Made by a program: the position numbers and the translations under genes. A stretch of 41,348 nucleotides of DNA, taken from assembly GCA_029239785.1 (NCBI GenBank), contig JARBUG010000021.1, positions 1 through 41,348 on the forward strand. The letters are read 5' to 3'. The DNA is from Symbiobacteriaceae bacterium. GTDB taxonomy: Bacteria > Bacillota > Sulfobacillia > Symbiobacteriales > Symbiobacteriaceae. The notes beneath the pieces are model-generated. The model saw only the letters and a program-made list of their open reading frames with translations. It did not search any database and was not told the origin of the DNA. Shown here one piece after another: positions 17,184-24,972 of this stretch (positions are counted from its first letter, which is position 1; each line of letters opens with the position of its first letter).

Positions 17184-18095
17184 ATGCTCCATCGCTACGG
17201 ATCGGTGGCGGAGTCCCTCGCCCTGCGGTTGCTCGCCCTGCACGAAGGAGAGCGGCTGGCGCCGGTTCACCAACTGGCCGCCGAGTTCGGGACCGGGCGG
17301 GGCACGGTGCAGTCTGCCCTGAAGCTCCTGTCCGACGGCGGGGCTGTCGTGCTGGAAAGCCACGGTCACCGTGGCTCATTCGTCGTGCAAATCGACCGCC
17401 AGAAACTGCTGGCGCAGGCGGGCATCTTTCCGCTGATCGGGGCGATGCCGGTCATATACTCCACACGCTTTCAGGGCCTGGCCACAGGCCTGACCCGGGC
17501 CTTTGAGCAGGCCGCCCTGCCCCTGGTGCTGGCCCAGCTCCGGGGCGGGCGCAACCGCATCCACTTCCTGCGCACCGGGCGCTGCGACTTTGCGGTCGTT
17601 TCGCGGCTGGCCTGGCAACAAGAAGAGCCCGCCGGCGACATTGCGCTGGTCCATTCCTTTGGTCCCGGCACTAACGTAAGCGACCACGTGCTGCTCCTCT
17701 CCCGGGCCGGCGCCCGGGGCATTGAAGACGGCATGCGGGTCGGCGTCGACCCCTCCTCGCACGACCATGTCCGCCTGACCCAGGCCGAGTGCGAAGGGAA
17801 GGCCGTCACGCTTGTGGATATCTCTTATGCACAGGCGGTGCCCCGGCTGCTCGCCGGCGAAATCGACGCCGCCGTCTGGGACACAGAGGTGCCCCTGCCC
17901 CCGAACCTGCCGCTTGTCACCGTCCCCCGCGAGCGCAGAGCGGCCACCGCCGCCGAGCCAGACACGGAGGCGGTCATGATCACCCGCACCGAGGCCGGCG
18001 CCCTGGGCGCCCTCCTCGGTCGCCAGATCGATCCGGGTGTCGTTACCTTCACACAGCAGCAAGTTCTCAAAGGCGAAGAGATGCCGGCGTTCTAG
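17184..18095 (+). CDS. YhfZ-like GntR-type transcriptional regulator
   Basis: DNA-binding regulator of 303 residues. An N-terminal winged helix (about 5-65; LAPVHQLAAEFGTGRGTVQSALKLLSDGGAVVLESHGHRGSFV) is followed by a large periplasmic-binding-like C-terminal domain as in E. coli YhfZ. Segments LIGAMPVIYSTRFQGLATGL and QAVPRLLAGEIDAAVWD match that architecture. The ATG at 17184 is chosen because it follows a GGGGGG site by 9 bases and begins where the family similarity begins; the reading frame stays open far upstream. It is divergent from the FAD-oxidase/glpD pair and probably controls them in response to an unknown ligand. Confidence 0.82.
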   Translation: MLHRYGSVAESLALRLLALHEGERLAPVHQLAAEFGTGRGTVQSALKLLSDGGAVVLESHGHRGSFVVQIDRQKLLAQAGIFPLIGAMPVIYSTRFQGLATGLTRAFEQAALPLVLAQLRGGRNRIHFLRTGRCDFAVVSRLAWQQEEPAGDIALVHSFGPGTNVSDHVLLLSRAGARGIEDGMRVGVDPSSHDHVRLTQAECEGKAVTLVDISYAQAVPRLLAGEIDAAVWDTEVPLPPNLPLVTVPRERRAATAAEPDTEAVMITRTEAGALGALLGRQIDPGVVTFTQQQVLKGEEMPAF

Positions 18096-18102
18096 CGGGC
18101 AC

Positions 18103-18142
18103 AAAAAAGGGCGCCCCAACCTGCAAGAGGTCGGGGCGCCTT
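18103..18142. terminator. terminator between the yhfZ-like gene and nrfA
   Basis: Eight-bp outer stem GGCGCCCC / GGGGCGCC with an inner ACCTGCAAGAGGT pairing. On the minus strand it is followed by CTTTTTTG, ending the nrfHA transcript; it may also stop the convergent regulator transcript. Confidence 0.8.
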
Positions 18143-18153
18143 CGCTTATGCGC

Positions 18154-19458
18154 TTACTTCTTGGCGCCGGCCTGGATGGCCTTGACTTCGGCCTGGCGGG
18201 CCAGGTCGATGGAGTCGGCGATGGTCTCCAGGAACTTCTGGGGGTTGTGGAAGCCCATCGAGTTCTCGGCGGAACCGAGATCCCAGTAGAACTGGGCTTC
18301 ACGGTGCAGGGCCCGGGCCTCGTCCAGCATCTTCGTATCGACGCCGGCCACAGCCTTGGCAGCTTCGATGGCCTTGATGGCGGCCTCGTTCGCCCGGCCA
18401 GCCCGGTCCAGGCCTTCCTTCACGCGGTCCTGGGTGTGCAGGACCCGGGATTCCATCTCTTCCTGGCTCTCCTTGTGGCAGGTCGTGCAGGACTCAGTGA
18501 AGGTCCGCATCGGCGAAGTCCACCAGTGCGAGGAGATCTTGGTCGTGCCTTCCTTCATGTAAGGCATGTGGCAGTCAGCGCAGGAGAGACCGGCCTTCTG
18601 GTGAGCGGAGCCCTGGAACATTTCATACTCAGGATGCTGAGCCTTCAGCATCTGGCCCTCGGTCAGGCCGTGCTTGAAGTCAGAGAAGCCCTGCTTCTGG
18701 TAGTAGGCGTACATCTCTTCCGGCTCGAAGCCGTTATCCCACGGGAAGGTAACCTTGTTGGCATCCTTCGGGTTGAAGTAGTACTCCACATGGCACTGAG
18801 CGCAAACGAGAGAGCGCATCTCCTGCCGGGTCAGGTACTGGAGGCTGACACCCTGGCGGGTCAGCGCTTCCTTCAGAGCCGGGCGGGTAATCCGCAGCTC
18901 CATGGTGTCGGGGTTGTGGCAGTCAGAGCAGGAGACCGGGTGGACGAACTGGTCCTTGTTGTTGCCTTCCAGCAGCTTGGTGTTGTAGAAGGAGTTACCC
19001 ATCTTCTCGATCAGCTGCGGCACTTCGGCCGACTTGCAGTACATGCAGGTCAGGTTCGTGGCAGCGCCGATACGCTTCGTGGCAGCGGTGCCGTTACCAC
19101 CGATTACGTCATCGAGCACGAACAGGTGGCCGCGGGCCTCGTTGTACTCCTTGGAGAAGGCCATGCCGTTCCACAGGGTGGTCATGTAGGGGAACTGCTC
19201 CAGGCGGCTCTTCTTCTTCTCGGAAGAAGCATACTTCAGGGCCGGCTCGAGCATCTGGGCGTTCTTCATATAGGAATCATAGTGGGCCGGGAAGATGTTC
19301 TTCCAAGCAGCGGGGTCGGTCGTGGTCATGGGCAGGCCGGTCGCAGCGGAGGCCTTTTCAACCGGAACTTCACGAGTGGATACGGCATAGAAGGCGCCAC
19401 CGCCCACGATTGCTACGCCGAGCACCACACCGCCGATGATCGTCCATAGACGCTTCAT
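18154..19458 (-). CDS. nrfA: pentahaem cytochrome c nitrite reductase (ammonia-forming)
   Basis: Catalytic subunit NrfA, 434 residues, exported by an N-terminal signal anchor (WTIIGGVVLGVAIVGGGAFYAVS). It reduces nitrite to ammonium with six electrons on the outer face of the membrane. The active-site haem has the diagnostic Lys-ligated motif CMYCK. Four CxxCH motifs follow: CSDCH, CAQCH, CADCH and CTTCH. The catalytic Tyr/Lys/His region is consistent. It lies 17 bases after nrfH, and AAAGGAG precedes the ATG by 11 bases. It could also act on hydroxylamine, NO or sulfite, as other NrfA proteins do. Confidence 0.97.
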   Translation of the reverse strand: MKRLWTIIGGVVLGVAIVGGGAFYAVSTREVPVEKASAATGLPMTTTDPAAWKNIFPAHYDSYMKNAQMLEPALKYASSEKKKSRLEQFPYMTTLWNGMAFSKEYNEARGHLFVLDDVIGGNGTAATKRIGAATNLTCMYCKSAEVPQLIEKMGNSFYNTKLLEGNNKDQFVHPVSCSDCHNPDTMELRITRPALKEALTRQGVSLQYLTRQEMRSLVCAQCHVEYYFNPKDANKVTFPWDNGFEPEEMYAYYQKQGFSDFKHGLTEGQMLKAQHPEYEMFQGSAHQKAGLSCADCHMPYMKEGTTKISSHWWTSPMRTFTESCTTCHKESQEEMESRVLHTQDRVKEGLDRAGRANEAAIKAIEAAKAVAGVDTKMLDEARALHREAQFYWDLGSAENSMGFHNPQKFLETIADSIDLARQAEVKAIQAGAKK

Positions 19459-19475
19459 AGTGTGTTGTTCTCCTT

Positions 19476-19931
19476 TCAGTTCTTAAGGCCGGTCGCCGTG
19501 TCGTGCGGAGTTGTCCGGTGGCAGTCCGTACAGTTGCGGGCCGGGCCGCCGCCGTGCAGTTCCCGCACCAGGCTGGCGTGGCAGCTCTGGCAGTTCTCTT
19601 CGACGATCCGTCTGCCGTCTTCCGTGATGGTGACCACGTTAGGCTCCGTCTGGGTCAGCGTCACAAAGATGTGGCGGGCGCTGGACTTGACCTCATCGAT
19701 GGGCTTCTCGAAGAATCCATGCGAACTGTGGCAGTCCAGGCAGGACAAATCCCGGTGTGCCGACGCCTGAAGCGTTTTGACCTCAGGGGTCATCAGATGA
19801 CAGGTTGCGCACATGTCCGGGGAGCCGATGGTCTGACCGACAGCCGGCACCTGGAGCACCACCGCCACCAGCATGAATGCTGCAAAGAGCCCGACTGCCG
19901 TGTACAAGAGGCGCTTGCCCCATTTGGGCAT
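19476..19931 (-). CDS. nrfH: cytochrome c nitrite reductase small subunit (quinol dehydrogenase)
   Basis: NapC/NirT-family tetrahaem protein of 151 residues that anchors NrfA to the membrane and passes electrons from menaquinol. One N-terminal span (LLYTAVGLFAAFMLVAVVL) is followed by four haem motifs: CATCH, CLDCH, CQSCH and CTDCH. CATCHLMTPEV shows the methionine after the first motif that is typical of NrfH. The GGGAGGGGG site is placed 7 bases before the ATG. nrfH-nrfA is the usual order in organisms using this complex. Confidence 0.96.
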   Translation of the reverse strand: MPKWGKRLLYTAVGLFAAFMLVAVVLQVPAVGQTIGSPDMCATCHLMTPEVKTLQASAHRDLSCLDCHSSHGFFEKPIDEVKSSARHIFVTLTQTEPNVVTITEDGRRIVEENCQSCHASLVRELHGGGPARNCTDCHRTTPHDTATGLKN

Positions 19932-19998
19932 CGCTTCACCCCCTCCCGTTTTCTTTCCATGTGATTGGTCGGCAAGTTCAATACCGAACGAACAAATA

Positions 19999-20033
19999 CA
20001 AAAGGCCCTGGGTCAGATCACTGACCTAGGGCC
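19999..20033 (-). terminator. terminator between the two-component genes and nrfHA
   Basis: Thirteen-bp stem (GGCCCTAGGTCAG / CTGACCCAGGGCC, one T-G pair) with a 4-base loop, followed on the minus strand by TTTTGT. It ends the regulator transcript, so nrfHA must have its own promoter within 19,932-19,998. I could not define that promoter. Confidence 0.85.
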
Positions 20034-20088
20034 ATGGTAGCAGGCAAAGATTTAAGGTTGCTTTAAGGTTTCTTACAAAATCCTTATC

Positions 20089-20784
20089 TTAGGGCTCAAA
20101 TTTATACCCGATGCCCCAGACAGTCTTCAAATGATCGGGATCGCTGGGGTTCTTTTCAATCTTCTCCCGCAAACGGCGGATATAGACCGTCACGGACGAC
20201 TGATCAGCCCCATTCTCATCTGGCCAGAAACGCTCCATGAGCGTCTCCCGGCTGAAGACGTGGCCGGGGTGGGTCGCCATCAGCCAGAGCATCTTGAACT
20301 CACGGGGCGTCAGTTCCACCGGGCGGCCGTCGACCGTGACGCGGTGGGTGGACTTGTCCATTTCCAGGTTGCCGGACACGACCCGGTCGGCCGGCTCGGC
20401 GGGCGCCGCCGGGGCAGTGCGCCGCAGTATCGCCCGGACGCGCATGATCAGCTCGCCCACACTGAACGGCTTGGTGAGATAATCGTCGGCGCCGAGGCGG
20501 AAGCCGACCAGCTTATCGGTCTCTTCGCCGCGGGCGGACAGAATCAGGACCGGCACCTGGCTCCCACTCATGCGGAGCCGCCCGCACACCTCGAACCCGT
20601 CGAGCCCCGGCAGGCCGACGTCGAGAATCATCAGGTCGGGGCGGGCGTTGCGGCAGAGGGTAAGGGCGGTGTCACCGTCAACAGCGGTCTGCACCCGGAA
20701 GCCTTCCTGCCGCAGCGCTTCGCCCACAGCCTTAAGAATTTTGGTATCGTCATCGACAACGAGGATCTCTTTAGTCGTCCCCAT
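20089..20784 (-). CDS. OmpR-family response regulator next to nrfHA
   Basis: DNA-binding response regulator of 231 residues. The receiver domain (about 5-120) has the acidic pair in VVDDD, the phosphorylated Asp in LMILDVGLPG, and the Lys in DDYLTKPF. The C-terminal winged helix ends VKTVWGIGYKFEP with RRLREKIE as recognition helix region. The ATG at 20784 overlaps the end of the sensor gene by 14 bases and follows GGAGGAGG. The longer upstream frame is antisense-like and was excluded. Adjacent position and the sensor's haem motif suggest that it controls nrfHA, which is an inference. Confidence 0.93.
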   Translation of the reverse strand: MGTTKEILVVDDDTKILKAVGEALRQEGFRVQTAVDGDTALTLCRNARPDLMILDVGLPGLDGFEVCGRLRMSGSQVPVLILSARGEETDKLVGFRLGADDYLTKPFSVGELIMRVRAILRRTAPAAPAEPADRVVSGNLEMDKSTHRVTVDGRPVELTPREFKMLWLMATHPGHVFSRETLMERFWPDENGADQSSVTVYIRRLREKIEKNPSDPDHLKTVWGIGYKFEP

Positions 20785-22393
20785 CGGCGGATTCCTCCTC
20801 CTCCTCGACCGCCAGTCTGGCGGGCAGCGTGAAATGGAACTGGCTGCCGCCGCCGGGTGCATCGTCCACCCAAATCTGGCCGCCGTGCAGTTCGACGAGG
20901 TTCCGGGCCAGGGCAAGGCCGAGGCCGCTGCCCGGATGCTGATTCCCGGGCGCCTCCAGCCGACGGAACGCTTCGAAGATCAGCTTGCGCTGGTCGGGCG
21001 AAACACCGGGTCCCGAGTCCTGCACCACCACTTCGACCGCTTCCCCGGTCATCGCGACGAATACGGTAACCGAACCGCCTTCCGGCGTGAACTTGATGGC
21101 ATTACTCAACAGATTCAGCAGCACCTGCTTGATGCGCAGCGGATCGATCAGCACGGGCGGCAGATCCCCGGGCAGCTCTAGCTGCAGCGAAATGAGCTTG
21201 CGGTCTGCCAGCGGGCGCACGGAGCGCTCCACCTGAATGATCAGTTCGGGCAGGTCCAGGAGGTCATGGAAGAGTTGCACCCGGCCCGCTTCGAGCCGTG
21301 ACAGATCCAGCAGATCGTTGACCATGCTCAGCAGGCGACGGCTGCTTTCCAGCACATCCTCCAGATACTCTCGATTCTGCCCATCTGAGCGCTTAATCAG
21401 CAACTCTGTGAACGCAATAATCGACGTGAGCGGCGTCCGCAGTTCATGGCTGACCGTCGCCAGAAACTGTGCCTGTACCTTGTTGGCCTGCGCCAGTTCC
21501 CGGGTGCGGTCGGCCACCTTCTCCTCCAGGCTGGTGTAAAGTTCGTGCAGGCTGCGGGCCATCGAGTCCATACTGTCAGCCACGACGCCCAGTTCCTCGC
21601 TGCGTTTGAGCAGTTCCAGGTCGGTCGGAGCCACTTCCAGGTTGCCGCGGCCGATGCTGCGGGCCACCTTGGCCAGGCGGCCGAGCGGAATAATCACAAG
21701 CCCGCGCGACAGCAGATAAATCACAAGGAGCGACGCCACCGTAACCCCAACTACCACCCAGAGCTGGACCATGGTATTGCGCTGAATGCGGGCGATCGAT
21801 TCCGCCATGGGCACCTTCACGCTGATGGCGCCGGCCAGGTCGCCTTCCTTGAGGCCTTCCTTCGGGTAGCCGGCGATATCAATTTCGCCCGCCGGCTGTC
21901 CGTGGCAAACCAGGCACTCTTTCTCCGCCTTGAGGGGGACGGCGTAACGGAAGGTGGCTTCGTCGCCGCCATCATCGACCCGCCGGTAGTATTCCGTAAG
22001 ATTGGGGTTTTGCAAGAACTGGGTAAGCGCTTCCCGGTCAAATGCGTCCGGCTGGTTCTCGGGCCGGCGCACTTCGAACCGGGTCTGCTTCAATTCATAC
22101 CCAGTAATCTCGTTGAAAATCGACCCGACGCCACGGCCGACCGCGGCGGGGTTCAACCCCTTAAACTCGACATGACCCGACTTTGGATCCCGGTTGATCC
22201 GGTCCTGATTCCGGGCGATGAAGAGGCGGGTTGCAATCAGTTCCTGGGTCATGACCTTGGCTTTGCTGTGCATCTCCAGTTGGAGGTCGTGCTGTTGCTG
22301 CCGCCAGAGCAGCACAAGGTTGGAGCCCAGCATCAAAAGCAGTGTCAGGGTAATGCCGATCATGAACTGAACCGTCAGCTTCCGCCGCAGCAT
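20771..22393 (-). CDS. sensor histidine kinase with CxxCH haem-type sensor domain
   Basis: Membrane histidine kinase of 540 residues. Two spans (about 10-30 and 210-230) flank an extracytoplasmic Tll0287/DUF3365-type domain that carries one c-type haem motif, KECLVCHGQ, near residue 160. HAMP follows, then HisKA with VSHELRTPLTS (His near 316) and HATPase motifs NLLSNAIKFT, DSGPGV and GSGLGLALAR. The bound haem could sense redox state, NO or nitrite. The ATG at 22393 follows AAAGGGGTG by 8 bases; upstream Met codons lack such sites. It is co-transcribed with the response regulator. Partner assignment is firm; the signal is inferred. Confidence 0.92.
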   Translation of the reverse strand: MLRRKLTVQFMIGITLTLLLMLGSNLVLLWRQQQHDLQLEMHSKAKVMTQELIATRLFIARNQDRINRDPKSGHVEFKGLNPAAVGRGVGSIFNEITGYELKQTRFEVRRPENQPDAFDREALTQFLQNPNLTEYYRRVDDGGDEATFRYAVPLKAEKECLVCHGQPAGEIDIAGYPKEGLKEGDLAGAISVKVPMAESIARIQRNTMVQLWVVVGVTVASLLVIYLLSRGLVIIPLGRLAKVARSIGRGNLEVAPTDLELLKRSEELGVVADSMDSMARSLHELYTSLEEKVADRTRELAQANKVQAQFLATVSHELRTPLTSIIAFTELLIKRSDGQNREYLEDVLESSRRLLSMVNDLLDLSRLEAGRVQLFHDLLDLPELIIQVERSVRPLADRKLISLQLELPGDLPPVLIDPLRIKQVLLNLLSNAIKFTPEGGSVTVFVAMTGEAVEVVVQDSGPGVSPDQRKLIFEAFRRLEAPGNQHPGSGLGLALARNLVELHGGQIWVDDAPGGGSQFHFTLPARLAVEEEEESADGDD

Positions 22394-22428
22394 GAGCGGC
22401 ACCCCTTTCAGAAACATTACTAGTCTAA

Positions 22429-22434
22429 AGTATA
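22429..22434 (-). promoter_or_regulatory. possible -10 box of the sensor-regulator operon
   Basis: TATACT lies 36 bases before the kinase start codon. No recognisable -35 element is found 15 to 19 bases upstream, so the promoter may need an activator. Confidence 0.35.
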
Positions 22435-22497
22435 AGCGAGCCCCCCTCGCCACCGGCATCACTAGAGAGGACTGTTTTGCCTAGTGCAAATGAATCA

Positions 22498-22527
22498 GCC
22501 CGACCCCAGATGCAACTGAGGTCGGGC
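22498..22527 (-). terminator. terminator after ylbJ
   Basis: Eight-bp stem GCCCGACC / GGTCGGGC with internal CAG/CTG pairing, just after the ylbJ stop. The following TGATTCATTT is only a weak U-tract. Confidence 0.55.
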
Positions 22528-22533
22528 ATGTAT

Positions 22534-23766
22534 TTAGCTGCGGGGCGTGGTCCAGCGCATGCGGCCGGTCAGGAGTGCGGCGAGGCCACCGACCAGGGAG
22601 AGCGCCAGGGGCACACCGAGCGACCACATGAGCCCCCGGGCAAACAGCTCCCAGAAGGCCGGCTGGGCCAACCCTTCCGGCATGCCGCCCAGTACCGGAA
22701 CCACGGGAAGCATCTCCAGTATGGCCGGGCTCACGTTGCGCATGAGCATCAGGGTGGCGAGGTAAGCGAGGACCGCATGCAGCAGGCGGGCCAGAATGTA
22801 AGGCCGCATGCGAATGTCCGTGCCGGTCAGCACGCTGGCGACCTGACCAAATACGGAGAGGCCGCTCCAGGCAACAATGGCGCCGGCGATGGCTACCCGT
22901 TGGATGAGGGGGGCCGCAGCCTTGGCGGCAGCGAGGGCGCCCAGGTCGATTTCGAAGAGCCCGTTGATGGTCGCTTCCACCAATTCCGGGGAGATGTGAA
23001 GCAGCTTGAAGAAGGCCGAAAGGGGCGCCGCGAGGAGGGCATAGAGGCCAACCACTTCGACGATTTTGACGATGGTGGAGAAGAGCATAATGAAGCCACA
23101 GATCATCAGCAGTGTTTTGATGGAGTCGTTTACAGCGTCGCCCAGCATCTGGCCAAAGGGCCGGCCGTCTTCCTGGCGGGCCTTTACCAGGGCGTCCAGG
23201 GCCCGGCCCATGATGTTCCCGGAGCGGGCAGCTTCAGGGCGTTCGACCCGGTCGCCGTAGCCGTAGAAGCGGAAAATGATGCCGACCAGGAAAGCCCCGA
23301 TGTAGTGTGCGATGGCCATGGTTTTGCCGATGCCCGGTATGGCGAACATGCCCACAGCGACAGCACCAAAGATAAATAGGGGATCGGCAGTATTAGAATA
23401 TGCTAACATTCTCTCCCCCTCAATTTGTGTACATAAACCTTGCTTACGGAACCTAGCGGTGATGACTGCATCCATCGGGTAGCCGGCCGCCAGGCCCATG
23501 CTGAGAACGAAGGCGCCCTCGCCGGGGGTGTTAAACAGGGGGCGCATGAGGGGTTCGAACAGGACCCCGATAAAGTGGACAACACCAAAACCCAACATGA
23601 GCTCCGACAAAATGAAGAACGGCAGCAGGGATGGGAAAACGACGTTCAAAAACAAACTCATCCCGTTCTTGGCGGACTCCAAAGCGGTCTCCGGTGACCA
23701 GACCAGCGACAGCGTGAGCAGCACCGCGGCCGCGGCCCAGACTAAGGCCGATATTTTGTCTCGCAT
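22534..23766 (-). CDS. ylbJ: sporulation integral membrane protein YlbJ
   Basis: Polytopic membrane protein of 410 residues with about eight hydrophobic spans. It is recognised from VVFPSLLPFFILSELMLGFG, GYPMDAVITARFRKQG, EGERMLAYSNTADPLF and a C-terminal half with ELVEATINGLFEIDLG. In Bacillus it is made in the mother cell and needed for spore cortex formation; the transported substrate is unknown. GGAGGTG lies four bases before the ATG. A 13-bp stem-loop sits in the leader (23786-23815). Codons around 23355-23465 are strikingly AT-ending compared with the rest. A 129-codon near-copy with the same leader lies at 32798-33277. Confidence 0.9.
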   Translation of the reverse strand: MRDKISALVWAAAAVLLTLSLVWSPETALESAKNGMSLFLNVVFPSLLPFFILSELMLGFGVVHFIGVLFEPLMRPLFNTPGEGAFVLSMGLAAGYPMDAVITARFRKQGLCTQIEGERMLAYSNTADPLFIFGAVAVGMFAIPGIGKTMAIAHYIGAFLVGIIFRFYGYGDRVERPEAARSGNIMGRALDALVKARQEDGRPFGQMLGDAVNDSIKTLLMICGFIMLFSTIVKIVEVVGLYALLAAPLSAFFKLLHISPELVEATINGLFEIDLGALAAAKAAAPLIQRVAIAGAIVAWSGLSVFGQVASVLTGTDIRMRPYILARLLHAVLAYLATLMLMRNVSPAILEMLPVVPVLGGMPEGLAQPAFWELFARGLMWSLGVPLALSLVGGLAALLTGRMRWTTPRS

Positions 23767-23785
23767 AGGGCACCTCCATACGAAA

Positions 23786-23815
23786 TGTGGCAAGTCCTCA
23801 TAAGGGCTTGCCACA
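23786..23815 (-). promoter_or_regulatory. conserved stem-loop in the ylbJ leader
   Basis: Minus-strand arms TGTGGCAAGCCCT and AGGACTTGCCACA (one wobble) around a 4-base loop, 19 bases before the ylbJ start. The 93-bp leader recurs upstream of the truncated ylbJ copy with only two changes, both in this loop. CATACCTT at 23814-23821 on the minus strand resembles a sigma-E -10 box, but no matching -35 is seen. Confidence 0.6.
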
Positions 23816-23904
23816 TAAGGTATGTCCCATGCAACCACCAGAGTACAAGTCCTGGAGCCGAGATCGTGAATACCAAACAGGACACCCCGCCCATGACAAG
23901 AAAC

Positions 23905-23938
23905 CACCAAAGACGCCTCCCGCAAGACGTCTTTGGTG
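23905..23938 (-). terminator. probable terminator of the rdh operon
   Basis: Eleven-bp perfect stem CACCAAAGACG / CGTCTTTGGTG with a 12-base loop, followed on the minus strand by GTTTCTT. It lies about 175 bases after the last operon gene. Confidence 0.6.
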
Positions 23939-24111
23939 CTCACATGGGGTATTGGGTAAACCGTTCACATGTTTAGTTTACCCCGCGAGGCTCTGGGCGA
24001 CATCCGACGCTTTGGCGATCTTATCTCCCCCATTTCGTCGAGACTGCTCTTCCCCCGACGGAAGGGGCTGCGTCCACCCGTAGCCTCACCAGACTCTCAA
24101 AGGGTATGCCC
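23939..24111. other. unassigned spacer downstream of the rdh operon
   Basis: About 170 bases without a credible gene. It holds a hairpin GGGTAAAC / GTTTACCC (23954-23983) and GC-rich stretches with several short inverted repeats. I could not match it to a known RNA family. It would be transcribed as the 3' end of the rdh operon if the hairpin at 23905 is the terminator. Confidence 0.4.
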
Positions 24112-24972
24112 CTAACGGACCGTGCCATCCAGGTCTCCTGCCAGACCTTGCACCTCGATCAACACCCGGTACGGCGCACAGAGAATGGGCCTGCCCCGAG
24201 TACTGATCCAACCCGTGCGGACACAGACCAGGTCATCACAGTCGGAGAACGCCACCCGGACGGCGCCGTCTTTTACCTCCAACACCATGCGCCCGTCCCT
24301 TAGGTCAAGCTCATGTCGGCCATCCTTGTTCAGGGGCAGCACCAGGCGCTCCTGCCCCTCGACCCGCACCACCGCCCGATCACCGGCACCACCCGGAGAC
24401 CCAAGGGCCATTACCACAGCGGCTGCCAGCGCCGTGAGCAACAACCCGGCTGCCAGCATCCAGGGGGCATCCCGGCGGGCGGGAACTGGGTAGCCGAGCC
24501 TGAGGCAGAGCCACTGCGCCAGCAAACCGGTCAGCCAGCCGGCGCCCACGCCCAGCGCCAGCAACGGCGGGAAATAGGCCCACGCGCCTGCCGCACCTGC
24601 AAGGGCCACCAGCGCCGCGCTCTGGCCCGCCTGAAACGCTGCACCGGCGAGCACCCCGGCTGTGTGGACGCGACGATCCTGGGTGAGCAGCCAGAGCACG
24701 AGCCCGGCCGCCACACTGCCGCCGAACCCCAGCCAGAAGGTGGGCAGAAACAGCGTGCCCGATGCCGCTGCCCCCAGCAGATGGCGGAGTGGTCCGAACA
24801 GGGCGGCCGACGGGGCGCCGAACTCGGCGAGCACCAGCAGGGTGGCCAGGTTGGCCAACCCGAGCTTCGCACCGGGCAGCAGCACGGGAAGGGAGAGCGC
24901 GTTCTCGGCCAGATGCAGGGCCAATCCCAGTCCCAGCAGCATCGCCATGCGGGTCAGGCGCTGCACCTTCAT
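24112..24972 (-). CDS. HepT/Gx-transporter domain fused to NusG domain II
   Basis: Membrane protein of 286 residues in two parts. The first (about 1-185) is a Gx-transporter / heptaprenyl-diphosphate-synthase-component-I domain with several spans, including PGAKLGLANLATLLVL and the glycine-rich following helices. The second (about 200-285) is a NusG domain II with the cysteine pattern CDDLVCVRTGWIS and ILCAPYRVLIE, predicted outside the membrane. Separate genes for these two domains often accompany ApbE and flavin-based electron-transfer systems. Its ATG overlaps the apbE stop as ATGA, with GGAGGTG seven bases upstream. The role in the rdh operon is unknown; quinone or flavin supply is possible. 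Confidence 0.82.
   Translation of the reverse strand: MKVQRLTRMAMLLGLGLALHLAENALSLPVLLPGAKLGLANLATLLVLAEFGAPSAALFGPLRHLLGAAASGTLFLPTFWLGFGGSVAAGLVLWLLTQDRRVHTAGVLAGAAFQAGQSAALVALAGAAGAWAYFPPLLALGVGAGWLTGLLAQWLCLRLGYPVPARRDAPWMLAAGLLLTALAAAVVMALGSPGGAGDRAVVRVEGQERLVLPLNKDGRHELDLRDGRMVLEVKDGAVRVAFSDCDDLVCVRTGWISTRGRPILCAPYRVLIEVQGLAGDLDGTVR

Noticed and set aside
20785-20916. The 44-codon N-terminal extension of the nrf response regulator
   Set aside because: It is out-of-frame translation of the kinase C-terminus; the receiver domain starts just after 20784.
23939-24111. A cyclic-di-GMP or other riboswitch
   Set aside because: I tried to fit known GEMM-type conserved segments and found none; a terminator hairpin also separates it from ylbJ.
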